Source: Alteromonas sp. CI.11.F.A3
Lineage (GTDB): Bacteria; Pseudomonadota; Gammaproteobacteria; Enterobacterales; Alteromonadaceae
Length of the DNA stretch: 64,000 bases
Assembly (NCBI RefSeq): GCF_032925565.1
Contig: NZ_CP136708.1
Coordinates: 2,542,001 to 2,606,000, forward strand
Reading direction: 5' to 3'
Shown piece by piece: positions 56,409 to 64,000 of the stretch. How positions within the stretch are numbered: position 1 is the first letter of the stretch; each line of letters begins with the position of its first letter. A program made the translations under genes and the position numbers. Below the pieces are notes generated by a model, which searched no databases, was not told where the DNA came from, and worked only from the letters and a program-made list of their open reading frames with translations.

Positions 56409-57080
56409 TTAAAGGCGCGAATTGATGATATCCATCGCTTTTTCAAAGACTTGGTCAATATCCAAATCAGTTGAGTCTATAATTACCGCATCTTGTGCCG
56501 GTACCAATGGAGCGACTGAACGTTGTGTATCTCGCTCATCTCTCGCCTTGATATCGGTTAAAAGGCGCGCAATATTAACATCCATACCTTTAGCTTTCAA
56601 CTGGCTATAGCGACGTTCGGCACGGGCTTCAGCGCTAGCAGTAAGAAATAACTTCACCTGTGCGTCTGGAAAAACGACCGTACCCATGTCTCGACCATCG
56701 GCAACAAGGCCTGGATCTTGTTGAAAAGCTCGCTGGCGTCGAAGCAATGCTTCTCGAACGCGAGGTAACGCAGCAACCTTCGATGCAACACTACCTACAT
56801 CTTCAGTACGAATGTCGTCAGTAACGTCTTCGCCTTCCAAAATAACGCGTGTGGTGTCTTTATCTGTCTCAAAACTTACGTCGAGACCGGTTGCTAACGG
56901 AACAACACATTCTTCATCGTCGCACGGCAAGTCGTGGTGAAGCGCAGCGACAGCAAGCACACGATAAATCGCGCCGCTATCTAAAAAGTGCCAACCAAGC
57001 TTCTTTGCGAGTAAGCTACTTAACGTTCCCTTACCTGCACCGCTGGGACCGTCAACCGTGACTACGGGTGTAGAATGCAT
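56409..57080 (-). CDS. cmk: cytidylate kinase
   Basis: A 223-residue nucleoside monophosphate kinase for CMP and dCMP. ATG 57080 has GGAGCAGGT upstream. The P-loop is [20 protein letters not shown]; the substrate part has [20 protein letters not shown] and [11 protein letters not shown], and the LID region [13 protein letters not shown]. It precedes rpsA as in E. coli. Confidence 0.97.
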   Translation of the reverse strand: MHSTPVVTVDGPSGAGKGTLSSLLAKKLGWHFLDSGAIYRVLAVAALHHDLPCDDEECVVPLATGLDVSFETDKDTTRVILEGEDVTDDIRTEDVGSVASKVAALPRVREALLRRQRAFQQDPGLVADGRDMGTVVFPDAQVKLFLTASAEARAERRYSQLKAKGMDVNIARLLTDIKARDERDTQRSVAPLVPAQDAVIIDSTDLDIDQVFEKAMDIINSRL

Positions 57081-57237
57081 ACCTGCTCCAGAATTTATAA
57101 AATACGTAAAAATCGCGCGCAATTATACGCGTTAAGTAGAGATAAGCAATGCCATCGAACGTTGATGGCATTGTACATAAGGCTAAATTTCGTTTTAAAA
57201 ATAATACGCTATAAACGAAATGGGGTCTTTTTGCAGA

Positions 57238-58518
57238 CTAAGAATAGAGTGTGGCAAACCGCGTGAAGTAGTCAGGGAAGGTTTTGCGGGTACAACCTGG
57301 GTCGTTAATGGTTACCGGCGTATCACTGAGCGCCACTAACGAAAAACACATAGCAATGCGATGATCGTTATAGGTATCAATGGCAGCATGCTTTAACGAA
57401 TCCGTTGGCCATACTTTAATATAGTCATGCCCTTCTTCTACTTCTGCACCCAACTTTCTAAGTTCAGTGGCCATGGCGTTTAAACGGTCAGTTTCCTTTA
57501 CTCGCCAGTTATAGATGTTAGTAATACTGGTTGGCCCTTCGGCAAACAGCGCAGTAGTAGCAATAGTCATGGCCGCATCAGGAATATGGTTCATATCCAT
57601 GTCTACACCCTTAAGTGGCGCCCCTGTTACTTCCACATATTCATCATGCCACGCGATTTTTGCGCCCATCGCTTCAAGCACATCTGCAAAGCGAATATCA
57701 CCTTGGATGCTATTTTGGCCAATTCCGGTTACGCGTACCGTTCCACCTTTAATGGCGCCGGCTGCAAGGAAGTAAGAAGCCGATGAAGCATCACCTTCCA
57801 CCATAAATTTATCCGGCGAACGATATGATTGTCCTGCCGTTATGGTGAATGTTTGATAGTTATCGTTATTTACTTCAACACCAAACTTCGCCATGGTATC
57901 TAAGGTAATATCGATGTACGGTTTTGACACTAATTCGCCTTTAATGCGAATGGTAACGTCACCTGTAAACAAGGGTGCAGACATTAAAAGTGCAGTCAAA
58001 AACTGACTAGATACACTACCGTCTACTTCCATTTCACCGCCGGACAAAGTCTTACCCTTAATTTGTAGCGGTGGAAAACCATCGTTTTTAAGGTATTCAA
58101 TTTCTGCATTGCCTTCTCGTAATGCATCAACCAAATCGCCTATAGGGCGCTCTTCCATGCGCGGCTCACCGGTAAGGACTACTTGTACATTACTGGCTGC
58201 TAATGCTGCGCATAGTGGGCGCATTGCTGTGCCCGCGTTACCTAAGAAAAGCTCTAATGGCTCAGCAACTGAAAATGCCCCGCCATTACCCACCACTTTA
58301 CAGCGGGTTTTGTCTTCACTAAGTGAATACGTTACGCCAAGTTTAGTTAGCGCATTTAGCATATGCTCAATATCTTCACTATCAAGCAAGTTTGTTAGTT
58401 CGGTTTCACCTTCAGCTAGTGCAGCAAGCAATAACGCTCGGTTCGACAGGCTTTTAGACCCAGGAACATTTACTATCCCTGATACTTTGCTAATAGGTTC
58501 TAATGTTAACTGTTCCAT
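57238..58518 (-). CDS. aroA: 3-phosphoshikimate 1-carboxyvinyltransferase
   Basis: A 426-residue EPSP synthase of the shikimate pathway. [20 protein letters not shown] is the Lys/Ser/Arg phosphate site, [19 protein letters not shown] the PEP region with the class I Gly motif, and [19 protein letters not shown] the third site; [12 protein letters not shown] is near the end. The class I motif [11 protein letters not shown] indicates the glyphosate-sensitive type. It starts two bases after the serC stop, so serC-aroA are cotranscribed as in E. coli. Confidence 0.97.
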   Translation of the reverse strand: MEQLTLEPISKVSGIVNVPGSKSLSNRALLLAALAEGETELTNLLDSEDIEHMLNALTKLGVTYSLSEDKTRCKVVGNGGAFSVAEPLELFLGNAGTAMRPLCAALAASNVQVVLTGEPRMEERPIGDLVDALREGNAEIEYLKNDGFPPLQIKGKTLSGGEMEVDGSVSSQFLTALLMSAPLFTGDVTIRIKGELVSKPYIDITLDTMAKFGVEVNNDNYQTFTITAGQSYRSPDKFMVEGDASSASYFLAAGAIKGGTVRVTGIGQNSIQGDIRFADVLEAMGAKIAWHDEYVEVTGAPLKGVDMDMNHIPDAAMTIATTALFAEGPTSITNIYNWRVKETDRLNAMATELRKLGAEVEEGHDYIKVWPTDSLKHAAIDTYNDHRIAMCFSLVALSDTPVTINDPGCTRKTFPDYFTRFATLYS

Positions 58519-58520
58519 GA

Positions 58521-59606
58521 CTACCCGTTTACTCGTTCAAATTCACGCATAAATTCTACTAACGCCATTACCCCTTCAACAGGCATAGCGTTATAGATGC
58601 TGGCACGCATTCCGCCTACAGAGCGGTGGCCTTTTAATGCCATTAAGCCAGCGTCTTGTGCTTGGCTTAAAAATAGCGCGTCTAATTCAGGGTTAACCAA
58701 CTGAAACGGCACGTTCATTTTAGAACGGTTGTCTGGGTGTACTTGGCTAGCATAAAAATCTGAGCTGTCGATAGCAGAATACAACAGTGACGCTTTTTCG
58801 CTGTTGCGTTTTGCCATAGCATCAACGCCGCCCATCTCTTTAAGCCATTCAAACACTAACCCCGCCAAATACCACGAGAACGTAGGTGGCGTGTTGTACA
58901 TCGAATCAGCTTTCGCTGCTAATGCGTAGTCGAAAATTGACGGTGTTTCTTTGCGAGCTTTACCCACCAAGTCTTCACGGACAATCACGACCGATAAACC
59001 GCTTGGGCCAATATTTTTCTGCGCACCGGCGTAAATAAGACCGTGTTTAGCAACATCAATAGGCTGAGACAATATGGTAGACGACATATCAGAAACCAGC
59101 GGCACATCGCCAGACTCTGGTAACCAATCGTACGCGATACCGTCAACGGTTTCGTTTGGACAGAAATGATAATACGCTGCTGATTGGTCTACATTGGCGA
59201 GCGATGGTTGAGGCATGTAATGCAACCCATCTTTTTTAGAAAGCTCACCAACTACCACAGCGTTGTTGTATTTTGCTGCTTCGCTTACTGCACCATCAGA
59301 CCAAGATCCACTCACTAAGTGAAGGCTGGTGTCTGACGCAGACGATAAATTAAGGGGAACAGCTGCAAATTGACCACGTCCACCGCCATGGGTGAAAAGA
59401 ACATGGTAATTTTTAGGAACCGAGAGTAAGTCGCGCAAATCTTGTTCAGCTTTGGCTGCTATCTCGATGAAATCTTTTCCACGGTGGCTGACTTCCATTA
59501 CCGAGCAACCTGAGTCGCGCCAGTTAGTAAATTCAGCTTGTGCTTTTTGCATTACGGCTTCAGGCAACTTTGCCGGGCCAGCGCTAAAATTGAAAACCTC
59601 TTTCAT
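58521..59606 (-). CDS. serC: phosphoserine aminotransferase
   Basis: A 361-residue PLP enzyme of serine and pyridoxine synthesis. ATG 59606 gives [15 protein letters not shown], matching the family; an in-frame GTG 15 bases upstream is an alternative. The Schiff-base lysine is in [20 protein letters not shown] and the C-terminal end reads [15 protein letters not shown], as in E. coli. It heads the serC-aroA pair. Confidence 0.96.
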   Translation of the reverse strand: MKEVFNFSAGPAKLPEAVMQKAQAEFTNWRDSGCSVMEVSHRGKDFIEIAAKAEQDLRDLLSVPKNYHVLFTHGGGRGQFAAVPLNLSSASDTSLHLVSGSWSDGAVSEAAKYNNAVVVGELSKKDGLHYMPQPSLANVDQSAAYYHFCPNETVDGIAYDWLPESGDVPLVSDMSSTILSQPIDVAKHGLIYAGAQKNIGPSGLSVVIVREDLVGKARKETPSIFDYALAAKADSMYNTPPTFSWYLAGLVFEWLKEMGGVDAMAKRNSEKASLLYSAIDSSDFYASQVHPDNRSKMNVPFQLVNPELDALFLSQAQDAGLMALKGHRSVGGMRASIYNAMPVEGVMALVEFMREFERVNG

Positions 59607-59631
59607 TGCGTTTTTCAACACCTATAAAATA

Positions 59632-59653
59632 ACAAGCGGCCTAAGCCGCTTGT
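59632..59653. terminator. hairpin upstream of serC
   Basis: ACAAGCGGC and GCCGCTTGT form a perfect nine-base stem with a CTAA loop. It lies in the space after gyrA on the minus strand. The trailing bases on that strand (TATTTTATA) are only partly T-rich, so this may be the gyrA terminator or part of a serC leader. Confidence 0.55.
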
Positions 59654-59673
59654 AATAAAGAACACCGATAACT

Positions 59674-59696
59674 GCCCGCTTTTAAATTAAGCGGGC
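59674..59696 (-). terminator. hairpin just after gyrA
   Basis: GCCCGCTT and AAGCGGGC pair over eight bases around a TTAAATT loop, seven bases past the gyrA stop. No T-run follows on the minus strand, so termination strength is uncertain; it may protect the gyrA 3' end. Confidence 0.5.
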
Positions 59697-59702
59697 AATA
59701 CC

Positions 59703-62399
59703 CTACTCTTCTGTCGTTGAGCTGTCGCCGTCTTGTGCAGCGTTTTCTTCTTGCTCAATAGGTTCTTCTATAGCGATTGGATTGCCATCTTCATCTAGCT
59801 CTAGCAATTCTTCAACTACTTCTTCTATACGTTGTAAGCCAACAACATGCTCGTTTTCAACAGTACGGATTAAGCGAACACCTTGGGTATTCCTTCCTAC
59901 TACTGACACTTCGCCAACGCGGGTACGTACTAGGGTACCTTGGTCAGAAATAAGCATAATTTCATTGGATTCATCAACTTGAACCGCGCCAACCACTTTA
60001 CCATTACGCTCAGAAACCTTAATGGATACTACACCTTGTGTAGCACGGCTCTTCGCTGGGTAATCTTCAAGTGGCGTACGTTTACCAAAACCGTTCTCTG
60101 TGGCAGTCAGGATAGGACCATCACCACGAGGTACAATTAGGGAAACAACGCGTTGGTCGTCTTGTAATCTGATACCACGAACACCAGTAGCAGTTCGGCC
60201 CATTGGACGTAGTGCTAATAGTTCTTCGCCAGTTTCAGGATCTAACTTAACGTTACCTGTTTCGCTATCACGAAGTTTTTCGTTAAAGCGAACCACTTTA
60301 CCTGCGTCTGAGAACAACATAATGTCGTCGTCACCATGGGTAATGTCAACACCAATAAGTTCGTCACCTTCGTTCAAGTTAACGGCAATAATACCGCTTG
60401 AACGTGGACGTGAATAAAGGCTTAAATCTGTTTTCTTCACGGTACCGTTAGCCGTAGCCATTAATACAAACTTACCTTCTTCAAATTCTTTGATAGGTAA
60501 GATTGCAGTAATACGCTCGTTATCTTCTAAAGGAAGAATGTTCACAATTGGACGACCACGGGCATTACGGCTCGCAAACGGCAATTGATAAACTTTCAGC
60601 CAGTACAAACGGCCTCGGGTTGAGAAACAAAGAATGTGGTCATGGGTATTGGCCACTAATAGTTTCTCAATGAAGTCTTCATTTTTCATCTTAGTTGCCG
60701 ATTTACCACGGCCACCACGACGCTGCGCTTCATAATCGTTTAGTTTTTGATACTTCACATAGCCTTCACGAGACAAGGTAACAACAACGTCTTCTTGTTC
60801 AATCAGGTCTTCAATATCAATATCGTGACTAGCAGCAGTAATTTCAGTACGGCGCTCGTCACCAAATTCGTCACGAATTTTCTCAAGCTCTTCTTCAATC
60901 ACTTCCATTAATCGCTCTGGGCTATTAAGGATGTGAAGTAGTTCAGCAATAACGTCTAGAAGCTGTTTATATTCTTCAAGAATTTTTTCGTGCTCAAGAC
61001 CAGTAAGTCTATGCAGACGAAGGTCTAGAATAGCTTGTGCTTGTTGTTCAGTAAGGAAGTATTGTCCATCACGAATACCAAACTCAGGCATTAACCAATC
61101 TGGACGTGCAGCATCATCACCGGCACGTTCAAGCATTTGCGATACATCGCCTAAATCCCAACCTTGCGCAACTAATGCTTTTTTCGCATCAGCAGGGCCA
61201 GGAGAGGCTTTAATTAGCTCAATGATTGGGTCGATGTTGGCTAGCGCAATGGCTAAACCTTCAAGGATGTGTGCACGGTCGCGGGCTTTACGTAGTTCAA
61301 ATACGGTTCTACGTGTTACTACTTCACGGCGATGTAGAATAAAGGCTTCTAAGGTCTCTTTTAAGTTAAAGACTTTAGGTTGGCCGTTATCTAACGCAAC
61401 CATATTAATACCGAATACTGTTTGTAACTGAGTATTGGCATATAAATGGTTAAGTAGTACTTCCGCTGATTCGTTACGTTTTACTTCAACAACTATACGC
61501 ATTCCGTCTTTATCAGACTCGTCACGTAGTGCAGAAATACCTTCGATACGTTTTTCTTTAACTAGCTCAGCAATTTTTTCAATTAAGCGAGCTTTGTTAA
61601 CCTGGTACGGAATTTCGTTGATGATAATGGTTTCTTTACCGTTATCTTCCGTTTCAATTTCCGCTTTGGCGCGCATGTATATTTTGCCGCGACCAGTACG
61701 GTAAGCGTCATCAATACCTTTACGACCACTAATTATAGCGGCAGTTGGGAAATCAGGACCAGGGATATGAAGCATTAAGTCATCAATCGTAATTGATGGG
61801 TCTTTAATAAGGGCAATACAGCCGTTAATAACTTCAGTTAAGTTATGTGGCGGAATGTTAGTTGCCATACCTACCGCGATACCAGAAGAACCGTTTACCA
61901 GTAAGTTAGGAACCTTAGTAGGTAACACTTCTGGAATGTGTTCAGTACCATCGTAGTTAGGTACGAAGTCGACGGTTTCTTTATCGAGGTCGGCAAGAAG
62001 TTCGTGGGCAATTTTTGCCATACGTATTTCGGTATAACGCATCGCGGCGGCTGAATCGCCATCTACCGAACCAAAGTTACCTTGGCCGTCTACCAACATG
62101 TAGCGAAGCGAGAATGGCTGGGCCATACGTACAATAGTATCGTATACCGCTGAATCACCATGTGGGTGATACTTACCAATTACATCACCTACCACACGGG
62201 CAGATTTCTTGTATGGTTTATTGAAGTCGTTTTTCAGTTCGTTCATTGCGAACAGCACACGGCGGTGTACAGGCTTCAAACCATCTCTTACGTCAGGCAA
62301 TGCTCGCCCGACAATAACGCTCATCGCGTAATCGAGATAGGAGTTCTTTAACTCTTCCTCAATATTAACGGGGAGGATTTCGTTAGCGTTATCAGACAT
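59703..62399 (-). CDS. gyrA: DNA gyrase subunit A
   Basis: An 898-residue type II topoisomerase subunit that cuts and rejoins DNA. The catalytic tyrosine is Y122 in AAAMRYTE. The quinolone region reads [18 protein letters not shown] with Ser83 and Asp87, the sensitive state. The C-terminal domain holds six blades with the GyrA-box [10 protein letters not shown] at about residue 560. The tail is acidic ([25 protein letters not shown], shown partly). It is followed by serC on the same strand; ubiG is divergent upstream. Confidence 0.97.
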   Translation of the reverse strand: MSDNANEILPVNIEEELKNSYLDYAMSVIVGRALPDVRDGLKPVHRRVLFAMNELKNDFNKPYKKSARVVGDVIGKYHPHGDSAVYDTIVRMAQPFSLRYMLVDGQGNFGSVDGDSAAAMRYTEIRMAKIAHELLADLDKETVDFVPNYDGTEHIPEVLPTKVPNLLVNGSSGIAVGMATNIPPHNLTEVINGCIALIKDPSITIDDLMLHIPGPDFPTAAIISGRKGIDDAYRTGRGKIYMRAKAEIETEDNGKETIIINEIPYQVNKARLIEKIAELVKEKRIEGISALRDESDKDGMRIVVEVKRNESAEVLLNHLYANTQLQTVFGINMVALDNGQPKVFNLKETLEAFILHRREVVTRRTVFELRKARDRAHILEGLAIALANIDPIIELIKASPGPADAKKALVAQGWDLGDVSQMLERAGDDAARPDWLMPEFGIRDGQYFLTEQQAQAILDLRLHRLTGLEHEKILEEYKQLLDVIAELLHILNSPERLMEVIEEELEKIRDEFGDERRTEITAASHDIDIEDLIEQEDVVVTLSREGYVKYQKLNDYEAQRRGGRGKSATKMKNEDFIEKLLVANTHDHILCFSTRGRLYWLKVYQLPFASRNARGRPIVNILPLEDNERITAILPIKEFEEGKFVLMATANGTVKKTDLSLYSRPRSSGIIAVNLNEGDELIGVDITHGDDDIMLFSDAGKVVRFNEKLRDSETGNVKLDPETGEELLALRPMGRTATGVRGIRLQDDQRVVSLIVPRGDGPILTATENGFGKRTPLEDYPAKSRATQGVVSIKVSERNGKVVGAVQVDESNEIMLISDQGTLVRTRVGEVSVVGRNTQGVRLIRTVENEHVVGLQRIEEVVEELLELDEDGNPIAIEEPIEQEENAAQDGDSSTTEE

Positions 62400-62823
62400 A
62401 AACTGCTTAATCCCTTTATTTCGGTTTGTTCTGCATTATCAATCTAGCTCAATCTACACAATATAGAGAAGCAAACGATAGATTTGCATTGTTATTATGG
62501 GGTCATAATCTTGCTTCGAGTGTAACACTTGATGACACATTTATGTAGCGCTTAATTGCCCTTCCTTACGTACTCATCAACAAGCGATTACTTTTCGTTC
62601 AAGCAGACAGCTGAAACCGCATTCGAGTTCCAAAAACGATGCCTTAGCGCTGGTTTTGCGTTATGTTATTGCTCTTATAAAGGCAGTGTTTAATTAATCG
62701 CAGGTATCTTCTATCTGTTGAGCAGAATCAATCATGCGCGTTCTTTTGCAAAATTGGTGTGCAAAACCGATTCTATAAATTGGTGCAAAAAATACAAGTA
62801 GGCGCAGAAAGGAAAAATGTTAA
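62400..62823. other. 424-base divergent control region between gyrA and ubiG
   Basis: It contains the gyrA and ubiG promoters. TGCAAAA occurs three times in direct orientation (62747-62753, 62760-62766, 62784-62790), with ATTGGTG next to two of them, close upstream of ubiG. No ORF or RNA gene is apparent. Confidence 0.45.
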
Positions 62824-63528
62824 ATGACAAACGTTGATGAACAGGAAATTGATAAGTTTTCAGAGTTAGCCTCACGGTGGTGGGATCCTGAAGGTGAGTT
62901 CAAGCCTCTACATTTAATTAACCCACTTCGTTTAGATTTTATTAACCAACACAGTAACGGCTTGTTTAACAAAAAAGTCGTGGATATTGGTTGTGGTGGC
63001 GGCATATTGGCTGAGTCGATGGCGAAAGCCGGTGCTGAAGTGGTGGGCCTCGATATGGCCAGTGCGTCATTAGAAATTGCCAAGCTTCATGGTTTGGAGT
63101 CGGGTATTAGTGTTGAGTATCACTGCGTGACCGCTGAATCATTCGCAGACAGTCATACTGGCCAGTTCGATGTTGTTACCTGTATGGAAATGCTAGAGCA
63201 CGTACCAGACCCTGCTTCGGTCGTGCGGGCTTGCGCTAAATTGGTTAAGCCTGGCGGGCATGTTTTCTTCTCTACATTAAATAGAAATATAAAGTCGTAT
63301 TTAATGGGGATCGTTGGCGCTGAGTATTTACTTAAGCTTGTGCCAAAAGGCACGCACGATCATTCTCGATTCATTAAGCCATCTGAACTGATGCAAATGA
63401 CAGATGATGCGGGTTTACTACCAAAAGATATGACCGGTTTACATATGGACCCTGTTTCGCAGGGATTTTATCTGTCTGATCGGAACGTAGATGTAAACTA
63501 CCTACTCTATACGGTGTCGCAAGATTAA
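62824..63528 (+). CDS. ubiG: ubiquinone biosynthesis O-methyltransferase UbiG
   Basis: A 234-residue SAM methyltransferase that does both O-methylations in ubiquinone synthesis. The start [20 protein letters not shown] is the family signature with [19 protein letters not shown]. The SAM motif I is [20 protein letters not shown], and [16 protein letters not shown] is motif II/III. AAAGGA lies upstream. Order gyrA-ubiG divergent with nrdA beyond is conserved in E. coli. Confidence 0.97.
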   Translation: MTNVDEQEIDKFSELASRWWDPEGEFKPLHLINPLRLDFINQHSNGLFNKKVVDIGCGGGILAESMAKAGAEVVGLDMASASLEIAKLHGLESGISVEYHCVTAESFADSHTGQFDVVTCMEMLEHVPDPASVVRACAKLVKPGGHVFFSTLNRNIKSYLMGIVGAEYLLKLVPKGTHDHSRFIKPSELMQMTDDAGLLPKDMTGLHMDPVSQGFYLSDRNVDVNYLLYTVSQD

Positions 63529-63731
63529 TTAGCACTACATATTGGGGCTTGTTGATAATTTCAACACCACATATCGTGTTTAGGTGTTAAGTACGATATT
63601 AAGTTAAATTATTTTAAGCCTCGATCATTTTTTCGAATAGTACTTGCAATCAGTATATTTAAGGCTTGTAGAAAGCTAAAAAGTTAGTCACTACTAACCT
63701 AAAATCCGTGCCAGTTTAAGTGGTCGTTTAA

Positions 63732-63747
63732 GCACCAGATATTGGGT
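63732..63747 (+). promoter_or_regulatory. NrdR box 1 (candidate)
   Basis: GCACCAGATATTGGGT matches the NrdR palindrome pattern ACACWATATATWGTGT at 12 of 16 positions, counted by eye. It is paired with a second site. Confidence 0.5.
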
Positions 63748-63763
63748 TGCATTGTGAGGCAAA

Positions 63764-63779
63764 CCTCACTATCTTGTGT
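63764..63779 (+). promoter_or_regulatory. NrdR box 2 (candidate)
   Basis: CCTCACTATCTTGTGT matches the same pattern at 12 of 16 positions. Its start lies 32 bases after that of box 1, the three-helical-turn spacing typical of NrdR box pairs. Confidence 0.5.
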
Positions 63780-64000
63780 TTAATCCAACGCGGGATCCCA
63801 AAGCGAATTTTTGGGAAATATTGAGATCGATAACGATCCTTTCACTGCGTTTTTTTCGGATGATCAGACAAAACATACTATTAATGAAAAGAATTCAGCG
63901 GCTCCTCTCAAACTTATGCGCTAATAAGTTTAGGGTTGGTCGTGGTTAGTTGTGTAAATCGCGCAAATGGTCTTACGCAGATGTATTACTTCGCAGCGAA

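Larger units (their letters stand above)
63529..64000. other. terminal 472-base region, probable upstream region of nrdA
   Basis: No ORF with a likely start was found. Two NrdR-box-like sites occur (listed separately). The last 60 bases contain no clear ribosome-binding site, so the gene they control starts beyond the window. Confidence 0.45.

Noticed and set aside
59782..60417. Plus-strand open frames of 66-105 codons opposite gyrA
   Set aside because: They are shadows of the highly conserved GyrA C-terminal domain, with Ser/Thr-rich translations and no ribosome-binding sites.
62160..62351. Plus-strand open frame opposite gyrA N-terminus
   Set aside because: It is the complement of the conserved quinolone-resistance region; no start signal and no homology.

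Overview
The window reads as chromosome of a marine gammaproteobacterium of the Alteromonadales, most likely Alteromonas or a close relative. This rests on protein character and gene order, not on a database search. Several blocks keep an order known from E. coli (uvrY-uvrC-pgsA-tRNA-Gly-tRNA-Cys-tRNA-Leu; lrp-ftsK-lolA-rarA-serS; serC-aroA-cmk-rpsA-ihfB-lapAB-pyrF; gyrA-ubiG). They sit beside traits common in marine relatives: a cbb3 oxidase, a two-subunit bacterioferritin, ovothiol synthesis and alanine dehydrogenase next to lrp.

Layout. 1-3.9 kb: a partial FMN-binding glutamate synthase-like gene, a Kef-type antiporter, two bacterioferritin genes and a small membrane protein. 4.1-14.2 kb: a respiratory block, ccoNOQP then ccoH-ccoI-ccoS and a TauE/SafE-like membrane protein, followed by fnr, uspE and ttcA. 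A perfect FNR box lies upstream of ccoN and a one-mismatch box upstream of uspE, so the regulator, the oxidase and its assembly genes form one oxygen-responsive neighbourhood. 14.2-21.2 kb: housekeeping and envelope genes (rssA-like, DUF2987, Bax-like glucosaminidase, LysE exporter, sirtuin, sulfurtransferase, tpx, tapT).

21.5-24.6 kb: a four-gene cluster of unknown function. It has two DUF2589-type proteins with Ig-like tails, a companion protein and a small zinc-ribbon protein, and it abuts a conserved tRNA-Leu/Cys/Gly cluster. This is the best candidate here for an undescribed system. 25.2-33.2 kb: pgsA, uvrC, uvrY, a pirin and an ovoA-ovoB pair for ovothiol. 33.8-36.9 kb: three identical tRNA-Ser(UGA) genes, each with its own conserved promoter and terminator. 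Between them lie a DUF3360 permease gene, a lipoprotein gene and a truncated tRNA-Ser copy joined to a structured inverted-repeat element.

37.1-49.4 kb: a BI-1 family protein, tusDCB and tusE (tRNA 2-thiolation), a HAD phosphatase, serS, crcB, rarA, lolA, ftsK, lrp and divergent ald. 49.5-63.5 kb: pyrF, lapB, lapA, a large PilZ-domain protein inserted before ihfB, rpsA, cmk, aroA, serC, gyrA and ubiG. The last 470 bases hold no gene but contain two NrdR-box-like sites 32 bases apart, suggesting that nrdA begins just past the right edge. No CRISPR array, insertion sequence, prophage, rRNA or integrase gene was seen.
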